A stretch of DNA of 64,000 nt from Liolophura sinensis (GCF_032854445.1 NC_088305.1:18339717-18403716), one strand, 5' to 3'. Shown: positions 36,413-50,517, numbered from the stretch's first letter. Made by a program: numbers and translations. The notes: a model not told the origin generated them from the sequence alone.

Positions 36413-37252
36413 GTAAGGAGTTTTGAAATTTCCTACAATATTCCCGATAAAATTTTGTAATTTCCCCTCTGTCGTGTCATATATTACAATGCTACTGTTT
36501 CAAGTCCTACTACAAGACGGTTATACTGTATATAGAGCAATAGCTCTCGGATCTTAACCAGTAATTTCTTGTCTTTAAATCCAACTTTCAATTGCATAAG
36601 ACAGAAAAAAACTCTACAAATACGAATAGACATATGACTTAACAATAGAAATATGGCTTATATGGCACCCATTAGACCTGTTGTTGAGAGCGGAGTTCTG
36701 GATACGACTGGTTGACAGAACCAAATCGACTCAATCATTCCAATAACGCAACCAGACTTCTTCGATGCAGACAAATAACAACGCAATTTCAATATTTCAG
36801 TTGAATAGAAATATAGCTTACTTTATTTGACACATTTCATTTTACAAATAAACTGGATTTCATTCCTTGAGTGTATTTAATTATTCATATGAGATCTAAG
36901 AAACAGCTGTACATTAATCCAAACTGTTTTGTATTAGTATAGATACATCTGCTTTAATTAACATTTTCTTCAAATTGTACACTGAACATTCACTTATGGA
37001 AAGTAACGAACACATCACGATACGATAGAAAATACCGTTTCTATATATAGTTATTAAATCATAAAATGTTATCTATATATTATCTATATAGGTCGTATTC
37101 GGAAATCCCCAAGAATACCACAGTCCCATATTATTATAATTACAGCAAAACTGTGTTAGTATAATGTATCTTACAAAGAACAAGCTTTCAGAATCCAACT
37201 GGACCGTATAGTTTTGTTACAAAATCATACACTGTTTGAGAACAGACAAGGC
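36413..37252. other. C3-B3 spacer
   Basis: Candidate B3 poly(A) signal on - at 36822-36827. More diverged than in the other units; no gene seen. Confidence 0.5.
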
Positions 37253-40200
37253 CTACGCAAACAATTTGCTAAAAATATCTTTCGCTATGGCAGGCCCGGA
37301 AGAGTTGATATCAAACGGTAAGATGGGACTGGCCATGTTCAGGGTATAATTTGCCACGCCCACCCCAAAGTTTACGACCACATCTGTGTAAGCACCATTC
37401 GAAACTGCGGCCGGGTTAAAGTTTACCTGCAACGAGAAAATGGAATTCATAAAACCAAATTTTCAGTATTAAGTAAACAGTCCGTTATACTTCAACCACT
37501 TAGGCCTCGTCACATACCTGTCAGTGAAGAACATTCCTAATGATTTCATGATTATTATCAGGCTTTCAAATCACATAAAAAAATTTCACCCAAAATTCAG
37601 TATTCCATGTAAGTTGTTTAGTTTTCAGTTAATTACTATACACTCTGCATAAATAAATGGTAGATATGTAAAACTCATAAACCCTGTTGTGTATTGCCAG
37701 CTGTTTAGCTGGGGTTTTTAAAAATGACAGCGTGAAGTCGCAGAATAATGTACAAACAACTTATGAAAGATATATGTATTTAAAAGCGCAAAACTTAGTT
37801 TCAGACTAAACCTACCTCATTCAGGGCAAAACTCTCCGCGATGCCGATCAGCTTGTCAACTTTGTTCAACAGGGAGCCCAGTCGCTCATACTCTTGAGTA
37901 AGGGATGATCCGCACACTTGAAAGTAAATAGATATATTACAATGGGTTGTAATAGTGATTTCTAGTTACAAAAAATCGTTTTGCCTCAAGAAATATAGAA
38001 CTCCGTGAAAATGTATGGGCACCCATGAAAATGGGCTTAAATATATATACACGCATTGTTCTTGGGACATACAAAGCGATCAAAACCACCGTATTAGGTA
38101 GATTTATCTTTGAAACGTATGGTTAATATTCATTTCCTGTGTTAACTTATTAACGTAAAGATCTACAATAATTTCTAAACGATACGACTTAATGCATTGA
38201 ACAGCCTACAGTCAATGCATGGTATGTCCTTCTTTACCTCCAGTGACTATCTCAAAGACATTTGAAGGAGCCTCGCTCGTTCCGAACACGTCACACTTTT
38301 TGCACCAGCCTTGGTAAAACAAGCAGGCGTTCTGAAGCTGATCCAACTGATCGCACGTGGGCTGATTTGCCAGACTTCGCCGGCGTCGGAGACGAATTCC
38401 ACCTTTACAAAGAAAGATGAAAAATATTACCAAGTCTGAGCTTTTGCGTGTACATCTCGGTGGTAAATAGAACAGATCCTTAAACAGTATTTAGTCTGTC
38501 ATTTGATATATCTGTGATTTGCTTTTTTGATTTTTAATGTCATCATTCTGATATTAAAGGCTGTATAACTATCCTTGTTTCATCGCTACCAATTCACACG
38601 GAAGCTTGACTTCAAACTACAGAGATGACTTACCAAAGAAGTCCTTGACTTTGTCCACAACGTCCTTCGCCCCACCGGCGATGTCTTGGGCCGTATCTTT
38701 CACCCCGGACGCCACATCTTTGGCCACTTTCTCCACCACAGTTTTCACGTTCTCGGCGGCTTCTTTGACACCGGCTGCAACTGTCTGCAAGGCCTTCTCA
38801 GCACCATTCGCAACATTTTCCGCCACGGTTTTTACAGAGTCGGCTGTTTGTTTCAACTTATCGCCGACTTTCTGGAGCTCGTCTTTCACCAGGTTAACAC
38901 CCTGACCAATCACCTTCTGCACACCTTCCACAACCTTACCACCGTCTTTGATGACAGCCGAAACGGTTTTGATCACTTTTTCCACGATTTGCTTGATTTC
39001 CGTTTCTATATTCTTCAGCGCGTTCTTGGCGCGAGACACAGTCTCCTTTACTAGACACAGAGCAGGGGACACAGTACACTGAGAGACGGGCTGTAATGTT
39101 ACTGTCTGACACTTGAGGGTGTCCAATCTGGTAAACATATAGACAATCATATGTGATAATTTAAACACTACAATGACATTGTCAGCCATATTGTGTAAAA
39201 TAAATGTTATTTAGATTTGTACCGCTAACAGTTTACGTATTTAAATAATTCAGACAAAGTACCTCACAGCCTCAGATTCTTGTGAAAACCTTGTTCCAAT
39301 AAGCTTGTAATGAATCTGCATTCTAAACATAGCTTCTAAACCATTTTCTAAGTTAGCACGCCATAGTTCAATGGACTAAAGCCGATTATTATTTATTCAT
39401 CAAATTCACAAATCACTAAAGTTTATGGAATATTTAAGTTATTCCCGATCCTTTCATTAACACAGTCTTCGGTTGACTGGGGACGCTTACGGAACATATT
39501 TAAATAATGTGTAGACCAGAAGGAAGGTAGAACTGACCTTTGTTGACATGATGAGTCTATGCACTGACCACACTCGCTCTGGCGTGTCAGGATGGACCGG
39601 AAGCACGTGTCGATGGCCGGCTGGATTTGGTTAATGGAGCTGTTGACGACTTGTAGTTCTGCCACTACAGACTTTGCAAGTTCTTCTGTGACTTTCTTTC
39701 CCAAATCTAGGAGGAGAATAAGAGATGCAATTCAGTACCATTCTTTCATTAAGCGTCAACCATTTTGATCAGTATTTAAAGCCGCTAACTAGAATTTTCA
39801 CTTCTACGGCAGCAGTCAAGTGTATACATAGGCCGTGAGAAACGATTCCACTTGGACAGGGTTTTTCAAATCTCCTGGTTTACAGCTAGTTTTGAACATG
39901 TGGAATGAGAGATTAAGTCATGGCGGAGACTTTGTCTCCCAAGCCAGCCAGGACCAATCATATTCATGGAAGTATCGCAAATTATTTGGTATACTTCATT
40001 TAAGACAAAGATGAAACAGGAACCAACCTATCTCATTACAAGAATTCAATAATCTTTAATACCGTAAAAATTTTGAGCAATCTTTCCTTTATTGAGTTTA
40101 TAAAATGTAGTGTTTTACCTCAAAAAAAAATTAGTTTTGTATTCTGTTGCTTTGCTTTATTGTAACAAAATTGACATTCTCCAGAGACAGTCGTGAACAA

Positions 40201-40350
40201 GATAATGTCGAAAAGTAACATTTTTGCGACTAGATACTTACCGACTATTGAGGACGGGCCCAGCGGAACATATTGGCTGTTTACACACAGACAGGACAAC
40301 AACATCACCACCAGACTGGAGGAGATGATGGACAGAGTAGGCTGAGCCAT
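37253..40350 (-). CDS. Clusterin-like secreted protein, gene B copy 3
   Basis: Exons in transcript order: 40242-40350, 39538-39706, 38634-39127, 38238-38402, 37816-37916 and 37253-37426, with an open frame of 403 codons. The intron 2 donor is GTCAGT here and in B4, GTGAGT in B1 and B2. The C-terminus reads DIFSKLFA against DIFNKLFA in other copies. The introns and 3' flank are the most diverged of the four B copies (for example lost poly-A tracts in intron 5 near 37600-37660). The upstream box reads CATAAAAG on the coding strand (40407-40414 on +) instead of TATAAAAG, so promoter strength may differ. Twelve 11-mers lie at 38650-39045; RRRR and all 12 mature cysteines are present. Confidence 0.85.
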
Positions 40351-40382
40351 TTTGAACAGTTTGTACGTGAGCTAAACTGTAA

Positions 40383-40414
40383 ATGCCCTGTGATTTGACC
40401 GGGCATCTTTTATG
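40383..40414 (-). promoter_or_regulatory. B3 weakened TATA box and inverted repeat
   Basis: The ATGCCC/GGGCAT arms are kept with a changed loop, but the box is CATAAAAG (40407-40414). Confidence 0.5.
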
Positions 40415-41190
40415 AGCCAAGAATCGTGCAGAATCCAGCTTCAGATCCGTTTTCTCGTCACGACAACAATCGCAATTGTGTTGTAACCGGATCTGACAAC
40501 ACATCAAACCGTGACGTACATTTGACGTACTAAACTGTTGTTTTTTCGACACGCTTTATTGCTCCCGAGGGGGTTGTCATTAAGGGTTCAATTAAAGTGA
40601 ATGTATAATTAAAAGCAAACAAACTTAGGGCATTGTGAATGTCTGGTATTATAATATTTTTTTCTTTTAAAAATGACATTAAATATTTTTGAAGATTTAA
40701 ACGTGTATGTTTCATTTTTAAATATCATTTAATTCAAAGATATGTTCATTATGCTATTACATTTCTCTAAACAAATCAATTTGCCTGTTGTGCCAAATAA
40801 TATGACACCTCTATCGCAGTCATCCTTCGGAAAGTTTTGCTTACCTCCTGATTATTTAGTAATCTAAACGATTTTTCTTTCTTTCTATGATAATTCATGT
40901 CGGGGCTGAGAAAATGACAGAAACAATACAAAGAACAGCACGGAAAAGTTATTATTTTGAAAAAAAAGACGATAACAGATTTTGAACAATAAAATATGGA
41001 AAAGTCTCAAGCCGTTATGAACAAGTGCCAGGTGGTATCATTTACCACTAGAGGTGTTTAGATGGTACAAATGCTGATTGCTTTGTGGGGTGAGGCTAGA
41101 AAATGACAATCAGATAACTGCACTGTTTCAGTGTATAAGGTGGATGTCAAAGTCTACTGACATATATCAAACATGAAAAACCTGTTGACT

Positions 41191-41398
41191 GTCACGCGTG
41201 TCCCACAGGTTTAGAAGTTTCTACCTCGTCAAGATTCGTCTTGATTCTATCAAGATGATTCCTCTCGTGGGAAGGCCTCTCAGCAGGTTTCAGATGGTGG
41301 TGTGTTTCCCTCGGACATTTTCCGGTTTCCTTCCACCATAACGCTGGCCGCCGTCGTATAGGTGAAATAAACACCAATCAGTCAATCATTCAATTAAT
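41191..41398 (+). mobile_element. SINE fragment with TCAATCAT tail, unit 3
   Basis: Counterpart of 12064-12268. Confidence 0.6.
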
Positions 41399-43851
41399 CA
41401 TATCTATCAAGACAAATAGAATCGTTCGTAGACATTATATCGAACAGTTAGGACATCTCAGGCCATGATTTTTAAAAATGATAAAACACATTCAGAGAAG
41501 ACATTTCTCATCCCACTGAAAACAGCATTGACTGAAGAAGAACATATTCCGTAAATTCATAAAATTATTACTTCGTTTAGCTTACTGTTGAAAAAGAGTA
41601 GATTGTGCAATTTCGATTTGGATAGCGATTAGTTAATCCATGTTGGTGGCTTATTTGGAGTATGATAAACAAAACGAGAAAACGTTATGATAAAATTCCA
41701 ATATGTCACCACTACTTTAAAATTAATAAATCTTCTATTTTTAGGTCTGGAAGAATCCTGCGAATGGTTTTGTGTTTCGCCAGACTCGCTTTCCCCGACC
41801 ATAATGCTGGCCGTCAGTTCTAGGCCGCCGTCGTATAAATAAAATATTCTTGGATACGGCGTACACCACCAAACAAATAATGGAACAAATTTTCTGTCTT
41901 TTTTTTCTTAGATATGCATTGTTTAAACATTTTTAAGAAAGTTAAGAAATTGTTCAAAAGGCCTAAAATAAAAATTAAATACTAAATCATCCGCACATGA
42001 TTGCCACAGTATACTACCACGTGAAGCCCCTCTTTCCGCTTTCCTGCCATCATAATGTTGGCCAACATCGTATAGGTGAAATATTCTCGGGTACGGCGTA
42101 AAACACCAATCAGTCAATTAATCATATCTCTCAAGACGACTAGAATCATTCTTAGACAATACATCGAACAGTTAGGACATCTCAGACCATGGTTTTTAAG
42201 CCCCTCAGAGAAAACAGAAATATTTCCACGATAAAATTCTTGAGTTGCTTTGTTGTTATGGAGAGCCTTTGAATAAATTGAAGGCAACAAAGCTATTAGC
42301 TGTGGAGTAAAGTTCTGTTTTAGGATTCTGTTCTCCATCCACTTTAGAATGTAAAAATGTACTGACTCTCTACACATTAAAACCAAAGCTACATATTTGA
42401 TTATAAATCCAACGAAAGAAATTCTCCCCTAAAACAGAGAAAATCCTGAAAGTTTAAGTCTATGTCATAAATAAATAACACGTGCATTTATGTTTATATC
42501 AAAGCAAAGACTTCATGGAACGATCGTTGAAAAATTTCTTCACAATTTGCAGCTACATATGCCGCAAGTCTGATCATATAAGTATTAATCAATTAATCAT
42601 AGCTGGAATAAATGTATAGTCACAGGCAGTATTAAGTGCTATACGTGTTAACTGAATGACACAGGTATATTTTGTTGATGGCTGTGTTTTTTTTTTGTTA
42701 ATGGTTGTGTTTTTTTTTTTTTTTTCGTTGACGATTGTGGTTTTTGGTCGATGGTTGTGGTTTTTTGTTGATAGTTTACAGCCATTGATTACATATAACA
42801 TATAATTTGAACTGGAAAACAATACAGACGATGACGTTTTTGTACTTATGTACATGGTGATCCCAACATGGCTCTTCAAACCGTGGGAAATCCAGGTGTT
42901 TTCTCTCTCAAGCCTGCCTTAAAAAAATTACTGTGCGTTTTTGTGAGTGTACAAGAGCTGTTGCACTCAGTAGAACCAGAATCCAACAAAGTTTCATGTT
43001 ACAGATTGTGAAACCTTCATGTACATCTGCATAGAAACGAACACAGTATAAATTCGGCGGTAAGAGAAATTTCCGATAAAGGAATAAAAATGGTGTAAAA
43101 TAACGCTTATTGACAAAAGCAAATAACTATAGTGCTAATCACGTTTTAAGTGCAGAGAGATGAACTAAACGTTCGAGAAAAGACGACAGAAACCTATTCT
43201 TGAAACTACCATCAACGGATTTTTCTTCTTCTTTAGATAATTAAAAAAAAGTGTTAACTGCTTATATATGTACTCTAAGATTGAATGGAATTGTGTGCGT
43301 TATGTGATAAGTACTGTAGTAGATTTAAAGTAATATGAATAAACATTGGCTAACGTTTAGGGAACATGTACGTCATTTGACCCACACATAAAAATGCCAG
43401 GGGAATTAGTACGTGTGTACTCATCCATTAAGCTGTCACGAGACACAAACTGCCTGTAGGCGGTTATTATGTGACGTTTACTTGTATTGTATTGATATGC
43501 AAATGAGGTCAAGCACGACTGCTTGGGACAGCGTCTTTCATTCACAATTTTCTACACCCTCTGGCCAACTTTATTGCTGATTTCTTTAACCTTAGAAATC
43601 AACACCCCGTCTACAAACTCCAATACCCCTATAATATACCTCCACACACTCAGGTTTTAAGACAGAAAACACTATTAACATCTTCACATCTACAAACACC
43701 ATTCAAATAAAAAAAATCTTACGCATTGTTGTTAGGCAGGTAAACAGGTCGGTCGTCAAGCTCTAGTTAATCTCGAGACGTGAAAAAACAACAAAGACGT
43801 GATACGCTTGAGGCAATGTTCTATTAAACACAGCCGGAACTGATCATTTTC

Positions 43852-43886
43852 ACGTCATCTGACGTTGTTCTTGGATAGTATATAAA
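43852..43886 (+). promoter_or_regulatory. A4 core promoter
   Basis: Half-site pair at 43852-43865 and TATATAAA at 43879-43886 are kept although DNA about 170 bp further upstream has been deleted. Confidence 0.65.
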
Positions 43887-43971
43887 GAAGGACCTTTTAC
43901 AGAAGGAACAGAAACTACAAGGAGAGACTCCTACAAGATACCGAGATTCCCCAGAAGCTGATCTGACCAGG

Positions 43972-46610
43972 ATGATGTCATCTCCACTGACCACCGCGAT
44001 ACTGGGCTTGCTGTTTTGCTGTTTGGGTGTCAACAGCTTTTATCAACCAGTAACCTCTACACAGTTTGAAGGTAAGCTAAATGACTTTTAATAAATTCGT
44101 TGCCATTGTTCATTTTTAATCTTCTCATTAATGTCCCTAAATACATTTGCTTGCATACGCTGATGTATATGCTTGGTGCGAGCTAAAATATGCGAAACTT
44201 TGTCCCCCGATCGGCATGAAATCGTGTTTCTTTTCTTCAGTAGGCCCCTTATGTCATTCACACGTATTCGAACTAAGGCAGTCTTTACTACACAAAACCA
44301 TTCAGTCCATTATATCGTGTGCTACAGTGCACAATTTCTGTCATTCTCACCTCAGGACCGTCTTCGGGAATTTTCTCGCCGAATTTGTCTCATCTGACTC
44401 ATTTTTAATTTAAATGACTAAGAAAAATATTTCATCCACAGCTCTCAGCTCAGCGGTGTCCAATCACCTGGGTTCATTGCTACAGATTGACCTGGAGGCC
44501 ATGAACGACACCATCAACAGACTGAGTCCAGCAGTGTCCAGCTGTGCACAATTTCTGTCATTCTCACCTCAGGACCGTCTTCGGGAAAAAGACGAAAATC
44601 AATTTCTCGCCAAATTTGTCTCATCTGACTAATTTTTAATTTAAGTGACTAAGAAAAATATTTCATCCACAGCTCTCAGCTCAGCGGTGTCCAGTCACCT
44701 GGGTTCATTGCTAGAGATTGATCTGGAGGCCATGAACGACACCATCAACAGACTGAGTCCAGCAGTGTCCAGCTGTCTCAGCTCCATCGAGACTGAACAG
44801 GCAGCCTGTGTCCAGTGTGTCAACACATCCTGTCAAGCAAGGTGAGAACGTCAATATGTGTATAAAATTGTCTCAAAAAAAAAATAAGATCGTCACTGTC
44901 ATCTCGCGATCTCCTTGCTCTCTTCCCAAATGTTTTTCTAAGCCCAATTTCTACGGATTTCTCCAGAAAAGCGTGATGAATTTTTCTTTTCTTAATCACA
45001 AACAAATATCTGCTTGTTCTAGTAGTTATCAGGATATTGATGATCGTTGTATAAATTCAATTTTACTCTTTTCTCCCTGTCTAGAGTGGACGCTCTTCAA
45101 TGTACAACATACCACCCCACGCCCTCTTACTCCAGCTGTAGTGTCAAGGCCGTCTGTGACATCAAAGGTGTTCTGCAGAAGGCGGAAGTCGCTGTTGTGG
45201 TGATTGGTGACGCCATTAAAAAGATCGCCGAGAATGTCGTTGGCGCCATCAAGAAGGTGGCAGAAAATGCCATCAGTAAAATTGGTGACGGATTCAAGGA
45301 TGCCGGAGACGCTATAAAGAATGTAGCCAACAATGTCGCATCAGGTGTGGAACAAACAGCCAACAAAGTCGCAGCGGGTGTGGAAAATGTGGCCAAGGAA
45401 GTTGGGAATGCAGTTGTTAAAGGCGCAGAAGCTGTTGGCAACGTTGTGAAAGACGGCGTGAACAAAGTCAAGGACTTCTTCAGTAAGTCATCTGAACTTT
45501 TAGATTTACAGGGACATAGTTAAAGTATGAGGAAAAGTTGGCGTTAAATGCAGCTGTTTGATGAAAGATATACCATTCTCTTCAGTAGTAACTCTTGTTA
45601 ACCAATAAAATTAAGTGTGATATCTGTCTGGCATTACAAGTTTGTGCATAAATATTATTTCTGTCTTCTAGATGGTCTTGGTCGCAAAAAGAGGCAAGCC
45701 CAAACTGAGCCCGTGTGTGAGAACTTTGCCCAGGACGAAGGTGCATGTCTCTTCTACAAGAGCCAGTGTCAGAGCTGTAGCTATTTCGAATCTGGGACCA
45801 CAGAGCTGACAGCCGAGGACTTAATCAGGGGAGGTAAGTCTAAAACAACTTGTTTCGCAATCTCTAAACATATTCTGCAGTGTATTTAACGCAAATTGTT
45901 TGATAAAAAGTCTTCGTTTTTATGATAATTAGAAGGAGGAACAAAGAAAATGTATGCAAACCCGTTTATAGTCATTATTATCCAATGAGCGCAACAGTTA
46001 TCCAGCTATTCCATTGAAATTTTCCCTTTCTTCCACAGTGTGTGGTCAATCTGAGCTGAACAACTATCTGACCATGTCTGCCGCCATTTCACGTATAGAT
46101 CAGCTGATTGAGGTGGCCCAGAATTTCACGCTTTTGTCGGTAAGTCTGAGATGAATAATATTGAGCATATCGGCTTTATTACAATAAAAATAGCTTTTCA
46201 TGGAAAAATATATGCACAGAGAATTTTTATCATCAAAAGGAGAAAATATGCATTTTATGCCAATGATTTTATTGGCATATTAAGAACACTTGGGGGTAAG
46301 AGCTTAGATAACTTAGAACTGAGCCCGATATTTTTGTACTCGTAAAGTCTAATCAATATGTATTAAATATTCTGAAATGTTTGTAAAGTACTTTGAAAAC
46401 TGTATTTATTTTTTATTTTTTGTTCAGACTAAATTCAACCCCACTGTGTGGCAGGACAACGGCTATGCGGACGTGTTGTTTGAGTACGGAATGGTCATCG
46501 CCAATATCTCTCTGGCCGCCAGTAAGCCCATTAATCCTTACGTACCAGACGTGGCCGGACCTGTCATCGCCCAAGATGTGTTCAACAACGAGCTCCCCAC
46601 AGCTGCCTGA
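43972..46610 (+). CDS. Clusterin-like secreted protein, gene A copy 4, with duplicated exon 2
   Basis: The working exon set is 43972-44071, 44673-44841, 45085-45482, 45672-45833, 46039-46139 and 46428-46610, giving 370 residues. A second, truncated exon 2 sits at 44442-44545 inside what would be intron 1: it has a good acceptor but loses its 3' third and donor, and if included the frame runs to a stop near 44632. The gene therefore depends on skipping the first copy. The truncated copy reads NHLGSLLQID like A1-A3, the complete one SHLGSLLEID like A5, so the two are of different origin. Residue 33 is E instead of D (GAA before the donor). The 5' flank has lost 526 bp present upstream of A2, including a SINE. 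Signal peptide, cysteine clusters, nine 11-mers (45170-45466) and RKKR are intact. Confidence 0.8.
44442..44545 (+). pseudogene. Truncated extra exon 2 of A4
   Basis: The acceptor and the first 104 nt of exon 2 are present, ending at the codons for VSSC, where the sequence jumps back to intron 1 DNA (tgcacaatttctgtcattct, also at about 44328). The duplicated block is about 218-231 bp. No GT donor follows at the expected place. Confidence 0.8.
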
Positions 46611-48694
46611 TCATGTGACTGATTATATGTGGTACAGAGTTCAGCTCAAAGCCATCAATACGAGAACACGTGTATTACCTTGATCTCAGAAACACAACAA
46701 TATGATATGATGTATGGATTTAGCTCTGTGAATGTTTCAACTTTGTTCCTGTACAACTCACAGGCTAAGGATCATGTGGCCAGTAAAATCACTAGTAGAC
46801 AATATATTGAAATGTCAGTCTCTCCTAATTGTATAAACAAGATATAGGCTAGTAGTTTGTGTTTTGATCTAAGCTAAGATTAAATTAAGAGTTAAGAGCC
46901 AATTTGCGCATGTCGCGGATTGGCCTATTATTTGCATAAAAACACGTCGATGTATATCTTATTTTGCACTTCCTACCTATGCGAAAGTAACATAGTGGTC
47001 CATTATTTGCATGGACATAGGGCCTATTTGTTTTAAGATCTATACTCTGGTCTAGAAACGATATGTGTACGTTATATTTTTGCCTATGTCTGTGCAGTAA
47101 TGTATGTTCAAGTGCGATCCGATATGTGCCAAACACGGTATATGTGTAAGTTACTGACTGATGTATTATTAGCATGGTACAGGTAATATGTGTTGAGATG
47201 CATTACCTCATGTGACAAAACCAGATATTTGTAAGTTATAGACTTGCCTATTATCTGTGCAGTAATATATGTTAAGATGTTCTCTGCTGTGTGCCAAAAC
47301 AGTTAGGACTAATTTACAACTTTGTCCGTCATTTGTATGTGATGTATGTTATGAGCCAAACAGGAAAGATTCTACCTATGGGAGGAGACAGGTAAATATA
47401 GAAATGGAAACTTTGATTGGATAAAATAATATTCTTTCAATTTATAACTATCTAGTTTTATTAAGTGTCTCACATTTGATATTGATGTCTGATATGCTTT
47501 TCTTATATTAGACTGACCAGCAACTTGCAGAGGGTCGTGGGTTTCCTCCGGGCTCTGTCCGGTTTCCTCCCACCGCAATGTTGGCCGCCCTTGTTTAAAT
47601 TAGATATCCTAATCAAAATGATTTGTCCACTAACATATAGTTTATTCGTAAGATGTGTTTACGTTCTACGTATACTTAACACGGTATGTTTTTTTTTTTA
47701 TTTAAAACTACCGATTTAAATATTATATGTGTAATCATATGTGCTAAGGTGCTATTTGATTTGTTATACTGCATTGTTGCCATGGAGACAGAGTTTAATC
47801 ACTGCATACTGTATGAATTGACCGATTGTTATCACAATATTGGTATGTTTGCAGATCATTGCATTTGCAATATTCAAACAGTTCAAAATCTGATCTCATT
47901 TGACATGAACAATCTGTTATTTGATGTTATTTTAAAAATGACGCTGATCTACATTTATTTTCTGACTGAATACCGAAATAAATATCGCACGTTGATCGTG
48001 ACACAATATGTTAATTTGCGAATTAGTTTTATATCCACCGCCTCTATAACCAACACAACCAGTAACAGTTTAAGTTAAATTTACCTTTAGTGAATGAAAT
48101 TATAAATTTGGCGTTTTCCAAGCCCTGAAGAGGGATGATGCCTTCATTTCTTTATTTATTTATTTATTTGTATATTTGATTGTTTGGTTATCACCATACT
48201 CAGGAATGTTTCGCTTAAATAAGATGGCAGTCAGTTTTATGGATGAAGGGAATCACGGTGTCCCATCATTTTTTTTGAAATACATACATAAAAAGTTACT
48301 CTCCGAGCTCTCTTAAAGACATGACCTAACATTTCGCCCAAGAAAGTGCAGTTTCAGCAGCAAATAAAAAGCATAAAATATTACCTGTGGTGCTGAAACC
48401 TAAATATCTCCACTAGAAAATAATCCTACCTGCCGACCACCCCGCCCAAATAAACCTAAAAACCAATTTCTAAGATCAACAAAACTCTTAGAATTAAGCA
48501 AAATGTATAACATAACCATTGGCGCAGTTTTTATACTTCATTTACTGTACGTTTGGTTAATGTAATACTCTACACGTCTATTTAACAGCAATCTGATCAA
48601 ATGCATACTAAGGGCGTCAGTTCAATTCACCTAAGCTGCACGATGTTAACGGGTGCGTTATTATCACCGTCAATGTACACAATCACTGTACAAA

Positions 48695-48767
48695 GCCGGG
48701 TTTAAACCCGTGCCTCGCGTCTCCTTTGGTTACAGGACAATAGCCTTTAACCATTCGGCCACGACCC
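48695..48767 (-). mobile_element. Ser/Leu-tRNA-like SINE head, unit 4
   Basis: A-box-like GTGGCCGAATGGTTAAAGG is better kept here than in unit 1. Confidence 0.5.
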
Positions 48768-48805
48768 GCTACCTCTGATAACTGAGGTTACCATGCCGTG
48801 CATCA

Positions 48806-49020
48806 CGATGACCCATCAGCCTTTCATCTATGCGATGGCCATGAGTTCAAGTCCAGTTCATGCTAGAGTTGTTGCTTCCTCTTCGGTCTGTCGAATGTCT
48901 GCCAGCAGCCTCCGGATAGGCGTGGGTTTCCTCTCGCAGATACCCGACATTCCTGTCCAATCTCTCAATGGTGAAGAATCGTTTAAAAAAATTCTGACTC
49001 TCCATCCAGTTTCTCACGGC
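48806..49020 (+). mobile_element. SINE with B box and core, unit 4
   Basis: Carries GAGTTCAAGTCC, then ctccggataggcgtgggttt. Fuller than the unit 1 copy. Confidence 0.6.
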
Positions 49021-49716
49021 TAACTCGAATGTATTGGGTTGGTGTTTGAGTTCCGACAGACAGAAATATACGCCTCCAACAATACAACCATCGCAGGTAA
49101 CAAATCTAGCCGAAACGTGTTTCCGTTTATTAATTTTATTTATTTATAAACACTGGTGTTTTACGCAGTTACACAGTACAAATATTTGACTTCGTCAACA
49201 CTCACTAAGCGACACAAGCAGCGTGATCCGAACAAGCTTAAAGCATACGATGAATGGTGATTTCTCTTCAGCACTACAGAAAATAGCTCACAGATCTTCA
49301 GATGAACCTTACTAAGTCGTTTGTTTATTGATTTGATTCATGTTTTACGCCGTACTCAAGAATATTTCACTTATCCCTGCTACGTATTTATTTATTTCCT
49401 CATTTATTTATTTACTTGTCGTCCGTCCTTAGATTCATTGTAAACAATGCAGACAATGTAAACCTGAACAAGAAAACGACAAAGTGAGGCAGAAGAAGAC
49501 TGATGCTTCACCTGTGTCTATTATCCATCACACACAAGTCCCCGACATGTGTGAAGACGAAATTATCAAGCCAGCCAGCTCACTATGTTGTTTGTTTTTT
49601 CATTCATCTTTTTTAAACTTACACTTTGTGTAAGTCTGTACTTACACAAACCCTCGCCATATTCGCACACGACACACAGGGAATACAAGGTTTGTCTTAC
49701 ACATGTACTTGTATAA

Positions 49717-49930
49717 TTTATTTATTTATTTGTTTATTTATTTTTTGATTATTTATTCATTTGTTGATTTATTTATTAATTTGTTTTTTATTTATTTGAT
49801 CGGTGTTTACGCCGTACTCAAGAATATTTCACTAATACGACGGCCGCCATCATTGTAGTGGGAGGAAATCAGGTAGAGCCTGGGAGAAGCCCACGACCAT
49901 CCTCAGGTTGCTGCCAGACCTTCCCACGTA
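49717..49930 (-). mobile_element. SINE copy with TTTA-rich tail, unit 4
   Basis: Counterpart of 5498-5715. Confidence 0.65.
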
Positions 49931-50517
49931 CTACTTGTGCAATAATTATAAAGAGCTTACCATCAGTAGATCAAGAAGGACTTCCTTAATTACATTAATA
50001 ACTGAACAATCTCTGCATCAAAGCAGACATTCGTATACCAGTCGTCAACCAAAATGAACGTCCCGAGTCAATAATGGTATTACCAATTCCTAAAACGACA
50101 TTTAATATAAACCACTAAAGAAGATAAGACTAAGACAAGAACCTATATATAAGGTACAAAATAAAGACAGAACCATACCAAGAAATGATGCAGTCAACAG
50201 TTTTTAATGATAATGGAAAGGCACAAGGAATTTTCGAGGTAAATCAAGCATTAAAACAAAATTAGACGATGGAGAGTGGAACCAATGAGATGTGACCAGG
50301 TGCAATCAGGCGTGACGTAGACTTACATTCCTTTGTTATGCAGACGTAAGGTCACGGACAATCAGGCACTCGAACAACACCTTTCACTCACCAAGCATTT
50401 TACTCTGGGGGGAAAAAATTACTAAAATCCGCCTGCAGCTATGTCTCAGTTGAACAGTACCGAGGCTCATAACTCTGACGTCATAGCCAAGATACCCCAG
50501 AAGCTGATCTGACCAGG

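Larger units (their letters stand above)
29727..43823 (+). repeat. Array unit 3 (A3-C3-B3), about 14.1 kb
   Basis: Shares the downstream 722-bp absence with unit 2, and additionally lacks 526 bp before A4. Its B half is the most diverged of the array. Confidence 0.85.
40351..43971. other. B3-A4 divergent spacer
   Basis: About 3.6 kb. SINE fragments at 41191-41398, 41743-41883 and 42021-42125, minisatellite 42670-42775, octamer 43497-43504. Near 43696, acaaac runs straight into accattcaaat, removing 526 bp found before A2. The GTCACGCGTGAC palindrome is broken by one base here. Confidence 0.6.
46611..50517. other. A4-C4 spacer
   Basis: SINE core relic 47524-47593, 130-codon frame 47686-48078 (not called), TTTA tail relic from 48147, the block absent from units 2 and 3 (48455-49200) and the hairpin at 49625-49650. 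Confidence 0.6.
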
